64,000 bases of DNA from Aspergillus flavus (Eukaryota; Ascomycota; Eurotiomycetes; Eurotiales; Aspergillaceae), in contig NC_092404.1 in assembly GCF_009017415.1 (NCBI RefSeq), positions 558,001 through 622,000 on the forward strand, written 5' to 3'. Positions 45,304-56,604 of this stretch are shown here, in pieces. The notes below the pieces were generated by a model. That model was not told the DNA's origin and searched no databases. It saw nothing but the letters and a program-made list of their open reading frames with translations. Position 1 is the first letter of the stretch; the number at the start of each line of letters is the position of its first letter. The position numbers were made by a program, and so were the translations under genes.

Positions 45304-46764
45304 ATGGCACCATGGGGACTTACCACCTTTGCTCTCATCACTGCAACAATCAGCGTTCTCATCAAACCTACCGGACACCCAACGTTTCGTGAAAATGTAA
45401 AGCGCAACGTATTACTCTTCTCTCCATCCCAGTCTGCATTACTCGTCGCAGTGATGCTCCTTGATCTTGTGAGCTGGAGACTCTTAAACCTCGTTGAAAT
45501 ACATGCCGGCTTAGCGATTTCCTGTCATTATTACTTCACGTCGGATTCTTCCGGTCTCGAGCGCAAGTTGTGGTGGCGTTTGACGCGGCGCGCGTTCCTC
45601 ATTGGAGGCACAGTGCCGCTGTACGTGACCCTGCTCAAGTCCGAGAATTCTCCATGGATGAAGATCTTGGCGATGCCATTAGTCGCCGATTCTATATTGA
45701 TCGAACTGTTGTCATTGTTCTGGGACACTTCGGAAGCAGATTTGGGGTTCAATCGAGACTGGCCTCATCGTACGCTCGTTGTGAAAACTGCTAATCCGCC
45801 CACCCGCAAACATGAGAACAAGGGAGACGCAGATCAAAATACGAAAACAGTAGAGGACAAAGATACACCGTCGTCTAATGTTACCGCAGATGGCCTTTGC
45901 GATCGGGTATATGGGCTCTGGTCGCCGACCGCTGAGGTAGATGACAAAAAAGATCTACAATCATTGCCTCCAAATGATTCCAATTTGGAAAGGATTTTCT
46001 CCCCCACGCACCGTGCCCCGCTTGGAAAGTGTGGACAGGGGCACTGGCGGTGTCTCACCTATCTAGCAATGTACATCGCCATGCGAGTTATCCGTTGGCC
46101 CTTGATGTTTGGCGATCTGGCGTTGATCACCTGGCTTCTACACGGCGGCCTGCAACCCCTGACGCTCACTGTTGCCGATATGTTGCTGAACATCCGCCTA
46201 CTTAAAGATCTGCTCACCATCTCATACATGGCATGCATTGTGTTTCTCGGGAACATCTTGATTTTCGTCGCTGTGAGGCTGCTATTCCGCCAACTGTGCC
46301 AATATATCTCGTTCTTACGGCGCGTAACGCAGTGGTTCCAAGACCTTCCCAGCGTGGCTCCAATCACCTATAAAGCTATCCACCTCTTCCAGTGGATCAT
46401 TGCCATTGCTACTGTGAGCCATCTCTCCGTGATACTTGTAATAGCGGTGATCCCACAATTGTCAAGGAACATATTATCAGCTTTTATGGAGTTGATAGTG
46501 ATCCCCATGTTTTACATCACAATGTATATGCTCGTCTGCGGCAGGGAAAAACCAGAAAAGGCCCCAGCTAACCCTGAACCCCGACCCAGAGCCGATCCAG
46601 CCCCAGAAGCAGGCCCATGTCCCAATATTACGTCCCAGGATCACACGAACGATGCAGACAACGATGCATCTAAATCCCTCCAATCTGCAAATGGAGACCG
46701 CTTCAATATATTGCGATTGGGCTTGCTTATCTCCACAACGGCCATTTGGTTTCTTTTCTGTTAG
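45304..46764 (+). CDS. Multi-pass membrane protein of unknown function
   Basis: Single exon of 486 residues with ATG at 45304 in good context. Hydrophobic segments lie at about residues 1-22 (possible signal or first helix), 45-65, 95-110, 118-140, 258-295, 305-330 and 360-410. A polar, charged loop with many Asp, Lys and Thr residues occupies about 165-245. A Pro-rich segment (about 415-440, with repeated Pro-Glu/Arg) precedes a hydrophobic C-terminus (LGLLISTTAIWFLFC) that could be a tail anchor or GPI-like signal. No catalytic motif or known family was recognised. It lies close behind the rhodopsin-like gene on the same strand, but co-function is not shown. Confidence 0.72.
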   Translation: MAPWGLTTFALITATISVLIKPTGHPTFRENVKRNVLLFSPSQSALLVAVMLLDLVSWRLLNLVEIHAGLAISCHYYFTSDSSGLERKLWWRLTRRAFLIGGTVPLYVTLLKSENSPWMKILAMPLVADSILIELLSLFWDTSEADLGFNRDWPHRTLVVKTANPPTRKHENKGDADQNTKTVEDKDTPSSNVTADGLCDRVYGLWSPTAEVDDKKDLQSLPPNDSNLERIFSPTHRAPLGKCGQGHWRCLTYLAMYIAMRVIRWPLMFGDLALITWLLHGGLQPLTLTVADMLLNIRLLKDLLTISYMACIVFLGNILIFVAVRLLFRQLCQYISFLRRVTQWFQDLPSVAPITYKAIHLFQWIIAIATVSHLSVILVIAVIPQLSRNILSAFMELIVIPMFYITMYMLVCGREKPEKAPANPEPRPRADPAPEAGPCPNITSQDHTNDADNDASKSLQSANGDRFNILRLGLLISTTAIWFLFC

Positions 46765-48043
46765 TAGGTCGTTTTTAGACAGAATGCGTCAGATGGCTAT
46801 TTGCATGGTGTTCGAGACCCGTGTGACCATGAGACTTTGTGACCCTACTGAATACATTTTGCAGGACTGGTATCAATGCTTTTGGGCCGATGTAGTCTAG
46901 CAGCATCGAAGATAAAAGTTATCCCTAAGACATAATGATCCCGAAGAACAGAACAGTAGAATAAAAATAATAGCAACACTGGCCACCCTGAATAAGACAG
47001 AAGATCCGTCATTGTTAACGCCGTACAGGGGTCCCAAGGTCCAGTGAACCAGTAGCCAACGGAAAAGACCGCGCCATCTATTATCAAGCATGCCAAGAGA
47101 TACAATATCTACAGCACATTTTAAGAGACTGACCTGTTGGCATAATCCACATCGGTCGACAAAGGACGAAAGGGGAGGCCTAGCCAACTGCTATACTTTT
47201 CTTTGGAGACCGAGACGTTGTCCCATTCCCTCGCGTAGCTGCATCTACAAAGTTTCGAATACGACCTGTCCACCGCATTGTACAGCTTATGTTGAATACT
47301 GCAGGTTTCAGCGCCAGCTGGCATTTATACAAAAGTGAAAACATGATTTAGTGAGGAGGGTGACCCTCCTAACCCGGCTCGATGCAAGTAGTAATCTCTA
47401 GCAAGACGGGCAATTACTAGCAGTAATCACTGGCAGCAAGAAGGACCTGATGCTATCAATTGTATGAGAATCCTGAATAATTTATCTCGTACCAGATGAG
47501 GATGATATGGATGATAAGCGCCACAGGTTTATCATCATCACTCTCGTTGCGGTATTAGCGAGGGACATTTCACTGGATATGGAAACGCAAGCCGGCAAGT
47601 AACAGTCAATGATACATGCATGAACTCAGTACACAACATCTCGTATTAATAAATCGCTCACCAAAATGCTGACGAGGATACAACGACTCAATAAAAAGTC
47701 AGCGCGAAAGGTAGCCACTCAGTCACTCGAATCTACAAGGCAGAACACATCACCAGCAGCCAGTAACTACACGATGCGTCTTCCACGAAAGCGTATTCAT
47801 GACAGTGATTGATTTCCTCCTGACATTCCATGTCCAAGTAAAGCATGAATAGAGGCAGTGGTATGTGCCAGAAACAGTACTTTGCCTCATACAATAAAAA
47901 CCCAAGCCTCCAAGAGAATAATCTTGCCATATTGCTTTCTTCATAACAAACGTGTTCACCAGGTCCTGTACGTTGGTTACGAGTGCTCCTTCTCATAGCA
48001 TTCAGTGCGCTAATTGGTCATCAGATCCAAGAAACACGCTATC
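46765..48043. other. Spacer with one weak candidate gene
   Basis: About 1.28 kb. The only candidate is the weak minus-strand two-exon frame listed at 46897-47324. The remainder shows no coding exon. Confidence 0.4.
46897..47324 (-). CDS. Doubtful small membrane protein
   Basis: Two exons on the minus strand, 47134-47324 and 46897-47077, can be joined across a 56-nt intron (GTCAGT...ATAATAG) into 123 residues. The N-terminal half is polar with a Cys-containing start; the C-terminal half has a hydrophobic segment (VASVAIIFILLFCSSGSL). No homology is recognised, and a competing frame over the same bases is also hydrophobic. It overlaps no other gene. It may equally be a chance frame or a relic. 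Confidence 0.25.
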
Positions 48044-49002
48044 ATGGCCCATCAGCTATCTAGTGTCGCCTGGTCAGCTAACAGACTCGACATCTTCGGC
48101 ATTGGCACTGATAATGCCTGCTGGCATATGTGGTGGAATGGGAATCACTCGGTGGAGTGTTCAGCAGTCCCATTGAAGCTGTCAGCTGGGGCCCGAACAG
48201 GATTGACCTTTATGGCCTTGGCACTGACAACACCTGCTACCACAAATACTGGAATGGGTCCAGCTGGAGCGGCTGGGACAAACACGGAGGGGTTGCCAGT
48301 AGTGCTGTCCGTGCAGTGAGCTGGGGTCCCAATTGACTGGACATCTTTGTACGCGGCACAGATAATGCCTGCTAGCACAAATGGTGGAACGGCTCGGGCT
48401 AGAGCGGATAGGAGTCACTCGGTGGTAAAATAAACAGTGGCGTTGAGATCATTAGCTGGGGACGCAACAGGCTAGATCTGTTCGCCTTGGGTACCGACAA
48501 CGCTGTCTGGCATAAATGGTGGAATGGAAGCAGTTGGGGTGGATGGGAGAGCCTTGGAGGTGTCGCTACCAGTCCTGTCTCCGCTGTTTCTTGGGCCTCT
48601 AACCGTATTGATCTCTCTGTCAAAGGCACTGATAATGCTTTGTGGCAAAGATGGTGGGATGGTACCAACCGGGGTGCCTGGGAGTCCCTTGGTGGAGTCG
48701 TTACTAGTGATGTCAAAGTTGCTAGCTGGGGCAAAGATCATCTGGATGTATTCGTGCGAGGGTCTAAGAATGACGCTTGGCATATATCCTGGCACAATGG
48801 TAAATGGGGCCAATGGGGTCGACTCGGTGACAAGACCTTGTTTAGTGTAATCTTAGCTGTGTGCTGGGGCGTTGGTCGACTGGATCTTTTTGCAGTTGCG
48901 ACTGACAAAAACGCCCTTTTGCATCAGGCATGGGACGGCAAAGCTTGGCGAGGGTGGGAGAGCTGTGGTGGGATCTTGCTCAGCCAGCTTCGGAACGTTT
49001 AG
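48044..49002 (+). pseudogene. Seven-bladed PLL-like beta-propeller lectin, decayed
   Basis: From the ATG at 48044 seven repeats of about 45 residues can be read, each of the form [38 protein letters not shown]. This is the repeat (DUF346-type) of PLL-like lectins, seven-bladed propellers that bind fucose and O-methylated sugars. The copy is broken: repeat 1 has lost about 19 nt near 48132-48142, shifting frame, and repeat 3 has in-frame stops at 48334 (TGA, Arg position), 48373, 48400 and 48409 (TAG, all Trp positions). Repeats 4-7 (from 48412 to the TAG at 49000) remain open and well conserved. There is no signal peptide, as in related cytoplasmic fungal defence lectins. Whether an upstream exon exists is unclear. 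Confidence 0.85.
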
Positions 49003-51916
49003 ACTGGTCCTCTTTATGAGTGATTCTTGCTATATTGGATAAAGGATCGGCGATCATTCATATACTCGTCCTTAATATGATGTGCCTAAACTAATTCCAC
49101 TGTAATGAATGAGATGACTGTCGCTGGATTGCCGTAGATGACATTTTTTCACAGATCTAACAGATCATGCATGCGACAGGGCGATGACTAGCTTGTGCCT
49201 TGCATAGCACGCATTGATCGCATATAATTGGATTTTGTTCCACGTGACATCAATCAGGGCGGGTAAAGGAATTGCAGCAGCCTGCTTTTAACTTACATTC
49301 AAGTCCGCCCGTTGAAGTAAAGGATCAGACGGATAGCACACTTAGTGTTGCTGTAATTACCTTTGTTCCAGCAGTGTCTTCAACCTAGAGTATACGCTCT
49401 TTCCACCGGAGATTAAGGCTTATTCAAGAAGTCGAACTCAAACTGAACTTTGGGTCATTAGTTATTAGTTCTTTCTTGTCATACGAACGACTTCGCATTC
49501 CCAAGACTCTAACAAGATCTATTACAATCACAGACTGGGAAAGAGACTTTCAAGCGCCCATTCGCGCCGTTTGTTACTTTGCAAAACCATAGTCACGACT
49601 CACAATGAACTACCGACAACAAACTTGCTTGACCGGCTGCCGCAAATTAGGGTGGGTCTTATATCTTTTGTACGAGGTACCTAAGCATAAGAAGCCTGAC
49701 ATGCACTATATTATGTATTCATGTTGGTTTGTATTACTTTGTTTGCTCCCTGACATAAGACGAGACTGGCGCACTCGCGAGGTAGGTAAGCCGGGTTATG
49801 ACCCCACATACCAACATGTTTCGAAAGAAAGTTATCGGTAAGCATGTAACTTCGGGGCGAAGTATGTAACAAGGAGCAATGCTATGCCATTACGTATGTA
49901 CTACTACCTACTCGGTTTCTTAGATAAGCATGCTTACTGTCAGCACCAAGAAACTAAGTTTAACGGTTACTCAGCCTTATACTCGAATATCGGGCAATCT
50001 ACCACCCCCTCACAGGGCTCTTAACAAGTTCTCCTATGATTTATGGCAAATACAAGGGAAAAATGGGCTTAATCACCGTACTTTACGGCTTATAGTCAAT
50101 GGTGTGTGTAATTGATCTTGTTTTGGAAGATAAACCCATTGGTTATTCTTATCATCCTCTAAAATACTTACCCGAACTCTGAACCTATTATAATGTTCCG
50201 AGTCCTATCACTTAATTAAGTGTCGACGAGGATATCCGATACAACATCACTTGCCAATCAAACAAACCGGAGGCTAAACATTATTTATTTTTAGTTTTTA
50301 TAAAATTTCGTTCTAATATTTGCGTAGATAATTGACAGTTTCAACAATGGAGGGCTCGTGGTGCCAAGGCCCTGGAAATATATATATCCGAACAACGTTG
50401 AACATAATATCGAACAAGGCTGGACCAACCGCCAAGGTTAGCTTTTAATCAAGTAGGAATGGGCAAACCTCTGCAGTTATGGTGCCATTGCATAATGCAT
50501 AATGATTGCTATTATAGACTCTACCCCAAAAACCAAGGAAAGCAGAAATCGAGAACCAAGAACTGGAAATCCAAAATTCAGCAAGGTTGGTGGCACCCCG
50601 CTTGATAGCGTCTCCATGGTAATCAAAGCCACGGAAACAGTTCCGTTATCTATTTGTGCAGCATCGGAGCTCCACAGCTACAATCAAGCTAGACAACAGC
50701 TACAACACAGATCGCACAATCTCTACGTCAAGAATTATTATACTAATTGATATATAATGCTTGACAAATACGAGTTCTCGTAGTCCAAACAAAGATCTTC
50801 AGATCGAGTCGTAAGCAGCCATAGGATTAAGTTCTCTCCTCCCTTCCATGTAGGGTTTAGACCTACGTCAGCCATGGCGGCGCATTCTTCAATCTGGCAA
50901 ACCTGGCGGTGTGCTTTACTCTCCACTCTTACTCACGGACAGGTATAATAATTACCTAATGGTATCACGCCTTCACGATAGAGATGTGGCAATTCTGATA
51001 TCGCGGAGTACAATTAATATAAATTGATAGGGCAGGTTTCTCTCGGCGGAGAAGAAGCGTTGGCCGGGCGGTGCTTGTACCGAAGAAGCATAGCGGAGAC
51101 GCGATTAGTCTCTCGCCGAGTCTGAATAATGTGGAGGACTGCAACTCAGGTTACATCGAGCCAAGAAGGGGTTCAATTTAGGGAGAAGGGGAGGAAAGGG
51201 TTGAACACGAAGTGATGAACAGGGGAGAATATCGATATGATATGTATTTATAGTCAGCAAATAGAATTCACGAACGAATCTGAACAGAGTACAGTCAGCA
51301 GTCCGAAACAATACTTTTGTTGTGATTCGTCATTGTTGTTATTCAGGCTCTTGGCGTGCAAACCAAGCAAACAAGCATCGCAAAAGAGACAAACAAACAA
51401 GAGCCAATTGGGAAACATTCAGAACTGACCTCCATTAACATCGACACGAGTTAAACACGGTATCTATATCGAAACCGAAGAGCGAGATGCAAGTCTTCGG
51501 CGACATATTATGCACTCCCAAAATGGCAGCCTGATTATCGTCTTGGCCGAGTCGGTGTCGCATCCCGAATTAGAATAGTGGTCTCCACATCCCCTGACGA
51601 TCGCATCTCACCTTGCATTCTGATAAGCCAGGGTGCTCGATGCCTCCATCACACCATGTAACTATGTGCTGCGGGCTTGGCTGGATCCCCAAGGGTCAAT
51701 CCAATCATGCTGGCCCAGCGAGGAGGGTCCCGACGGACGTCCGGCGCATTCATTGATTGCTCAATGGTATGCAGAGTCAGCTGCAAGCGATGACAGTGCA
51801 CTATCGATAACAATCACGCGAAGGCTGGTCGTCTAGCCTGAAAATAAATACTCTCCGCATTCTCCCCCTCGTCTTTCCCCTCTACAACCATTGTCCGCCA
51901 TTAATTGCAATTCAGT
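49003..51916. other. 2.9 kb gene-poor stretch
   Basis: No gene could be supported. Short frames at 49605-49841 (+), 50502-50750 (+) and 51633-51836 (+) lack recognisable features. The last 500 nt are presumably the sedolisin promoter, with a pyrimidine-rich stretch just before its start. Confidence 0.45.
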
Positions 51917-53852
51917 ATGTTCTTCAGTCGTGGAGCGCTTTCGCTCGCAGTGCTTTCACTGCTCAGCTCCTCCGCCGCAGGGGAGGCTTTTGAGAAGCTG
52001 TCTGCCGTTCCAAAGGGTATGCCCCCCTTGATCCTCCTCATGCTCGAAAAGCATGAGTTTCATCGGTAGTCGGTCGCAAAACTAATTTCTTATTAGGATG
52101 GCACTATTCTAGTACCCCTAAAGGCAACACTGAGGTTTGTCTGAAGATCGCCCTCGCGCAGAAGGATGCTGCTGGGTTCGAAAAGACCGTCTTGGAGATG
52201 TCGGATCCCGACCACCCCAGCTACGGCCAGCACTTCACCACCCACGACGAGATGAAGCGCATGCTTCTTCCCAGAGATGACACCGTTGATGCCGTTCGAC
52301 AATGGCTCGAAAACGGCGGCGTGACCGACTTTACCCAGGATGCCGACTGGATCAACTTCTGTACTACCGTCGATACCGCGAACAAACTCTTGAATGCCCA
52401 GTTCAAATGGTACGTCAGCGATGTGAAGCACATCCGCCGTCTCAGAACACTGCAGTACGACGTCCCCGAGTCGGTCACCCCTCACATCAACACCATCCAA
52501 CCGACCACCCGTTTTGGCAAGATTAGCCCCAAGAAGGCCGTTACCCACAGCAAGCCCTCCCAGTTGGACGTGACCGCCCTTGCTGCCGCTGTCGTTGCAA
52601 AGAACATCTCGCACTGTGATTCCATCATTACCCCCACCTGTCTGAAGGAGCTTTACAACATTGGTGATTACCAGGCCGATGCAAACTCGGGCAGCAAGAT
52701 CGCCTTCGCCAGCTATCTGGAGGAGTACGCGCGCTACGCTGACCTGGAGAACTTTGAGAACTACCTTGCTCCCTGGGCTAAGGGCCAGAACTTCTCCGTT
52801 ACCACCTTCAACGGCGGTCTCAATGATCAGAACTCCTCGTCCGATAGCGGTGAGGCCAACCTGGACCTGCAGTACATTCTTGGTGTCAGCGCTCCACTGC
52901 CCGTTACTGAATTCAGCACCGGAGGCCGTGGTCCCCTCGTTCCTGATCTGACCCAGCCGGATCCCAACTCTAACAGCAATGAGCCGTACCTTGAGTTCTT
53001 CCAGAATGTGTTGAAGCTCGACCAGAAGGACCTCCCCCAGGTCATCTCGACCTCCTATGGAGAGAACGAACAGGTAAGCCACTCCTCCACCGTTGATCCT
53101 TGAAACACATACTAAACAGTATTTAGGAAATCCCCGAAAAGTACGCTCGCACCGTCTGCAACCTGATCGCTCAGCTTGGCAGCCGCGGTGTCTCCGTTCT
53201 CTTCTCCTCCGGTGACTCTGGTGTTGGCGAGGGCTGCATGACCAACGACGGCACCAACCGGACTCACTTCCCACCCCAGTTCCCCGCCGCTTGCCCGTGG
53301 GTCACCTCCGTCGGCGCCACCTTCAAGACCACTCCCGAGCGCGGCACCTACTTCTCCTCGGGCGGTTTCTCCGACTACTGGCCCCGTCCCGAATGGCAGG
53401 ATGAGGCCGTGAGCAGCTACCTCGAGACGATCGGCGACACTTTCAAGGGCCTCTACAACTCCTCCGGCCGTGCTTTCCCCGACGTCGCAGCCCAGGGCAT
53501 GAACTTCGCCGTCTACGACAAGGGCACCTTGGGCGAGTTCGACGGCACCTCCGCCTCCGCCCCGGCCTTCAGCGCCGTCATCGCTCTCCTGAACGATGCC
53601 CGTCTCCGCGCCGGCAAGCCCACTCTCGGCTTCCTGAACCCCTGGTTGTACAAGACCGGCCGCCAGGGTCTGCAAGATATCACCCTCGGTGCTAGCATTG
53701 GCTGCACCGGTCGCGCTCGCTTCGGCGGCGCCCCTGACGGTGGTCCCGTCGTGCCTTACGCTAGCTGGAACGCTACCCAGGGCTGGGATCCCGTCACTGG
53801 TCTCGGAACTCCCGATTTCGCCGAGCTCAAGAAGCTTGCCCTTGGCAACTAA
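51917..53852 (+). CDS. Sedolisin-family (S53) tripeptidyl-peptidase, secreted
   Basis: Three exons, 51917-52016, 52097-53073 and 53127-53852, with introns of 80 and 53 nt; 600 residues. A signal peptide covers about residues 1-22 and is followed by a prodomain of about 170 residues. The S53 catalytic set is intact: Glu286 and Asp290 in EANLDLQY, Asp389 in SSGDSGVG and Ser501 in GTSASAP. The C-terminal Ca-binding Asp region is present ([11 protein letters not shown] and [13 protein letters not shown]). Sedolisins are acid-active serine-carboxyl peptidases; secreted Aspergillus members release tripeptides from protein N-termini and aid nutrient digestion at low pH. The sequence resembles the sed2/SedB group, but the subtype is not certain. 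Six-plus N-glycosylation sites fit secretion. Confidence 0.95.
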
Positions 53853-54317
53853 AAATTTTTTTATATAGATATAGCAGATACCACTTTGTACAATGTGTCT
53901 TAGATGCGACTCAATACAACTGTTCATAAATTACCATGATCGAATTAAGGTTGTAATCCTCGTCCGCTTACGTGAGGGTAAACTATGGGGTACAGGACAT
54001 GGTCAAACTCAGCCTTACCAAGCTGACGCCACATTAGCGATATGATTCTGCATAAATGATGATCTCAGTAATCTCCAAAGCCAAAAATGGCGATCTAACA
54101 CTCAGTCTCGTCGCCGAGAGAACATCTCCACGTAACACAAGATAAAAATAACATAAATAGACCCATACTAAAAAAAGCCTCCGATGTCATAGCTAACCAT
54201 AACATCACCTACCAACAACCACAATAATTAATATATACACAGACCCACGAGAAATCATAACTCATTACTACACAAACCAGATCCGCCCCCTTCACCTCCA
54301 CACCCAACAAAAAACAT
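53853..54317. other. Spacer between convergent genes
   Basis: 465 nt of AT-rich sequence between the sedolisin (+) and the GPI protein (-), presumably both 3'UTRs; nothing else recognised. Confidence 0.5.
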
Positions 54318-55277
54318 CTACAAAACCAACAAAGCCCCAACAGCAACAGCCCCCATCTCTAACCCCACATAACCCGTAATAACAGGCGCAGCATTAGCAG
54401 ACCCCGTCTCCCCACCCTGCGCAAAGCTCGTAGACGAAGCAGTCGTTCCGACACTATCATTCGCACTAGCAGAGCTAGACCTCGAACTGGACCTCGAAGT
54501 AGAACTAGACGTAGACCGAGTTTCCTCCGCCGATGTCGTCCGAGACCTAGAACTCGAGTCTGCGCTTGAGCTGGAGCTTGAATACTCATCAGATGTAGCA
54601 GTAGCGGTGGATTCGGTGGATGTCATGGTGCGTGTGGAACTGGAGGTTGTAGTTGATGTTATAGTTGTAGTTGCGTCTGAGGTTGCGGGGGCACCGGTGT
54701 TGAACATCGTGCTGTCGGCTGGGGAGTGGACTGTTATTCTGGTTGCTTCGCCGGTGCAGCGTCTGTCTTGTTTAGCTTGTTTCCAAATTGAGAACCAAGG
54801 GGAGGGTGGAAGGGAGGGGAAAGGTACCCAATAAACCCATTACAACATCCGACGAAGACGTTACCCTGGAATTGGCAGCGTTCTGCGAGATTACAGCCGA
54901 CTTGGTGGTTTCGTTAGTATATCTCATCAATATCACAAAACATCCCATCCACAATAGATGCCTCATAACCGGGATACGGCATTCAATAACTCCCAGAGAC
55001 AAAGAAAAAAAGAAGGTAACTTACTCCCCCCATCGTCATGCGCACAACAATTCGGCGAACACCCAGTTCCACAACACTGACCGAACAAACACTGTCCTCC
55101 GTCAGAACATGTAGCTCTCTTCTCCAGCCCGGCCTCTTCAATAGGCGTGAACTCCCTACTAGCCAGGATCGGGGCCCTGAGTGCCTGCGCCTGTTCTTGT
55201 TCTACCTGGGCAGCGGCGCATTGGTGGTAGAATGTGACAGAGGCCAGGAAGATCGATAGTGTATTGGTGAAATACAT
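54318..55277 (-). CDS. Cysteine-rich GPI-anchored cell-surface protein
   Basis: Three exons on the minus strand: 55025-55277, 54828-54900 and 54318-54762, with introns of 124 and 65 nt; 256 residues. A signal peptide (about 1-23) is followed by a propeptide ending in Lys-Arg (GLEKR-ATCSDGG), a Kex2-type site. A Cys-rich module of about 60 residues follows (CSDGGQCLFGQCC, GCSPNCC, then GCNLAERC, GCC and a final CTGE). A long Ser/Thr-rich stalk (about 125-235) leads to a hydrophobic tail with small residues before it (GSANAAPVITGYVGLEMGAVAVGALLVL), as for GPI anchoring. The likely site of action is the cell wall or plasma membrane. No enzymatic motif is present. The second exon is short (73 nt). 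Confidence 0.85.
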
Positions 55278-56604
55278 TCTTTTGTAGATTAATCCAACTA
55301 TATAAAGTCCGAACCACGATATATGCAATTAAGACCAAGAAAGAACAAAAAAAGAAACCGTGAAAATCCACCAAGCCGTCGAGCAATGTCGTATTTAAGT
55401 CTTCAGCCTCAACGTGCCTCAAATTTCGTTGCGCTTGGATGTCTCGTATTCGAGCTTGGCGAGGGTCCATTGATCCTCAGTATTGGGGCTACTTGTGAAG
55501 ATCCTAATACGTAGAGGGTATAGAGTGAGTTCGCTTATTTTAGGGCCTCGTATTGAATATTTATTCGTATTTTTCTTTGTCATTATGTGACGCAGGGTTG
55601 AGTCAAAGTTTTGAGATCGTCTGTAGAGTGGATGTGACATTTTCCAGAAGAGTGTTTCCTACGATTAATAGATGGATTCGGTACTGCTGTGGACAGGTTA
55701 AGCCTTGTGGCGGGTGGATACCGTGGTATTCTGTCAGTGATGGGTAGGGCTGAGGTGGATCTTTGCCCCGAGTGCAGAATTTATAGCTCACTTTGAGCTC
55801 GGAAATTGTTTAAGAGAATGAATTTTTCGCTACAGATATCTTCTTTACATATGCAGCGCGATGTATACCATTGCAGCACAGGCAGCGACATGGGAAGCCA
55901 AACTGAAGGGACTGTAACTAACCCGACTACCATTAGAAGGACCGAGGGATATTCACCTCGACTTGGTTAAGATGATCGGCGCGCTTGATATGGGTGAGCT
56001 TTTAAATCGGTGTCTGCCGACGAGGAGACGACGCACAGTCCCAATGAGTCTGGAGTTTCAGGGCGTTGTAGGGAAAATAAGGACGATCTTTGAGCATGAA
56101 CATAGAGTTGTTTCTCTGTTCAAAAAGGCCGGGGGTGATGTTATATGGACGACATTTAAATTGAACTGGGCACTATTAAACTGGGTTTGACTGTCTCGAA
56201 GGACCCCAGTGAAACATTGAGTATATAGTGAGAAAGACAGTTAGACAAGTCTCAGAATATAGGCTAGGGGCTGTGAAGATCCTTATGAACGTTTCCCTCA
56301 ATCTATGTAGAGTACCGTCCTAATGGGGAGCACTGCATTATCAGTGGATGACGCGCAGCAAGTAGCCCTAATATCTCAACGTCAGTCTACATAGTTACGG
56401 CGAACTCCGCTATGGTACGGCTAGGCCTTCAGTGGCTGAGCAACATGGACAGTACCGAGTAGCTTATCATTAAGCTGTTGACAAAGACAGATAAAAACAA
56501 AGATCCAATATCCTGCGATCACGCTAATTATATAATATACCTGACATGAAGGCATCGTCCATAATGGCGAGCCGTATTCCTAACATCAAAGATAAACAAT
56601 CGGT
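55278..56604. other. Spacer with no recognised gene
   Basis: About 1.33 kb. A plus-strand frame at 55963-56190 (75 codons) has no recognisable feature and is not called. Confidence 0.45.

Noticed and set aside
52093..53274. 393-codon minus-strand frame over the sedolisin gene
   Set aside because: Antisense shadow caused by high GC at codon third positions; the sedolisin is certain.
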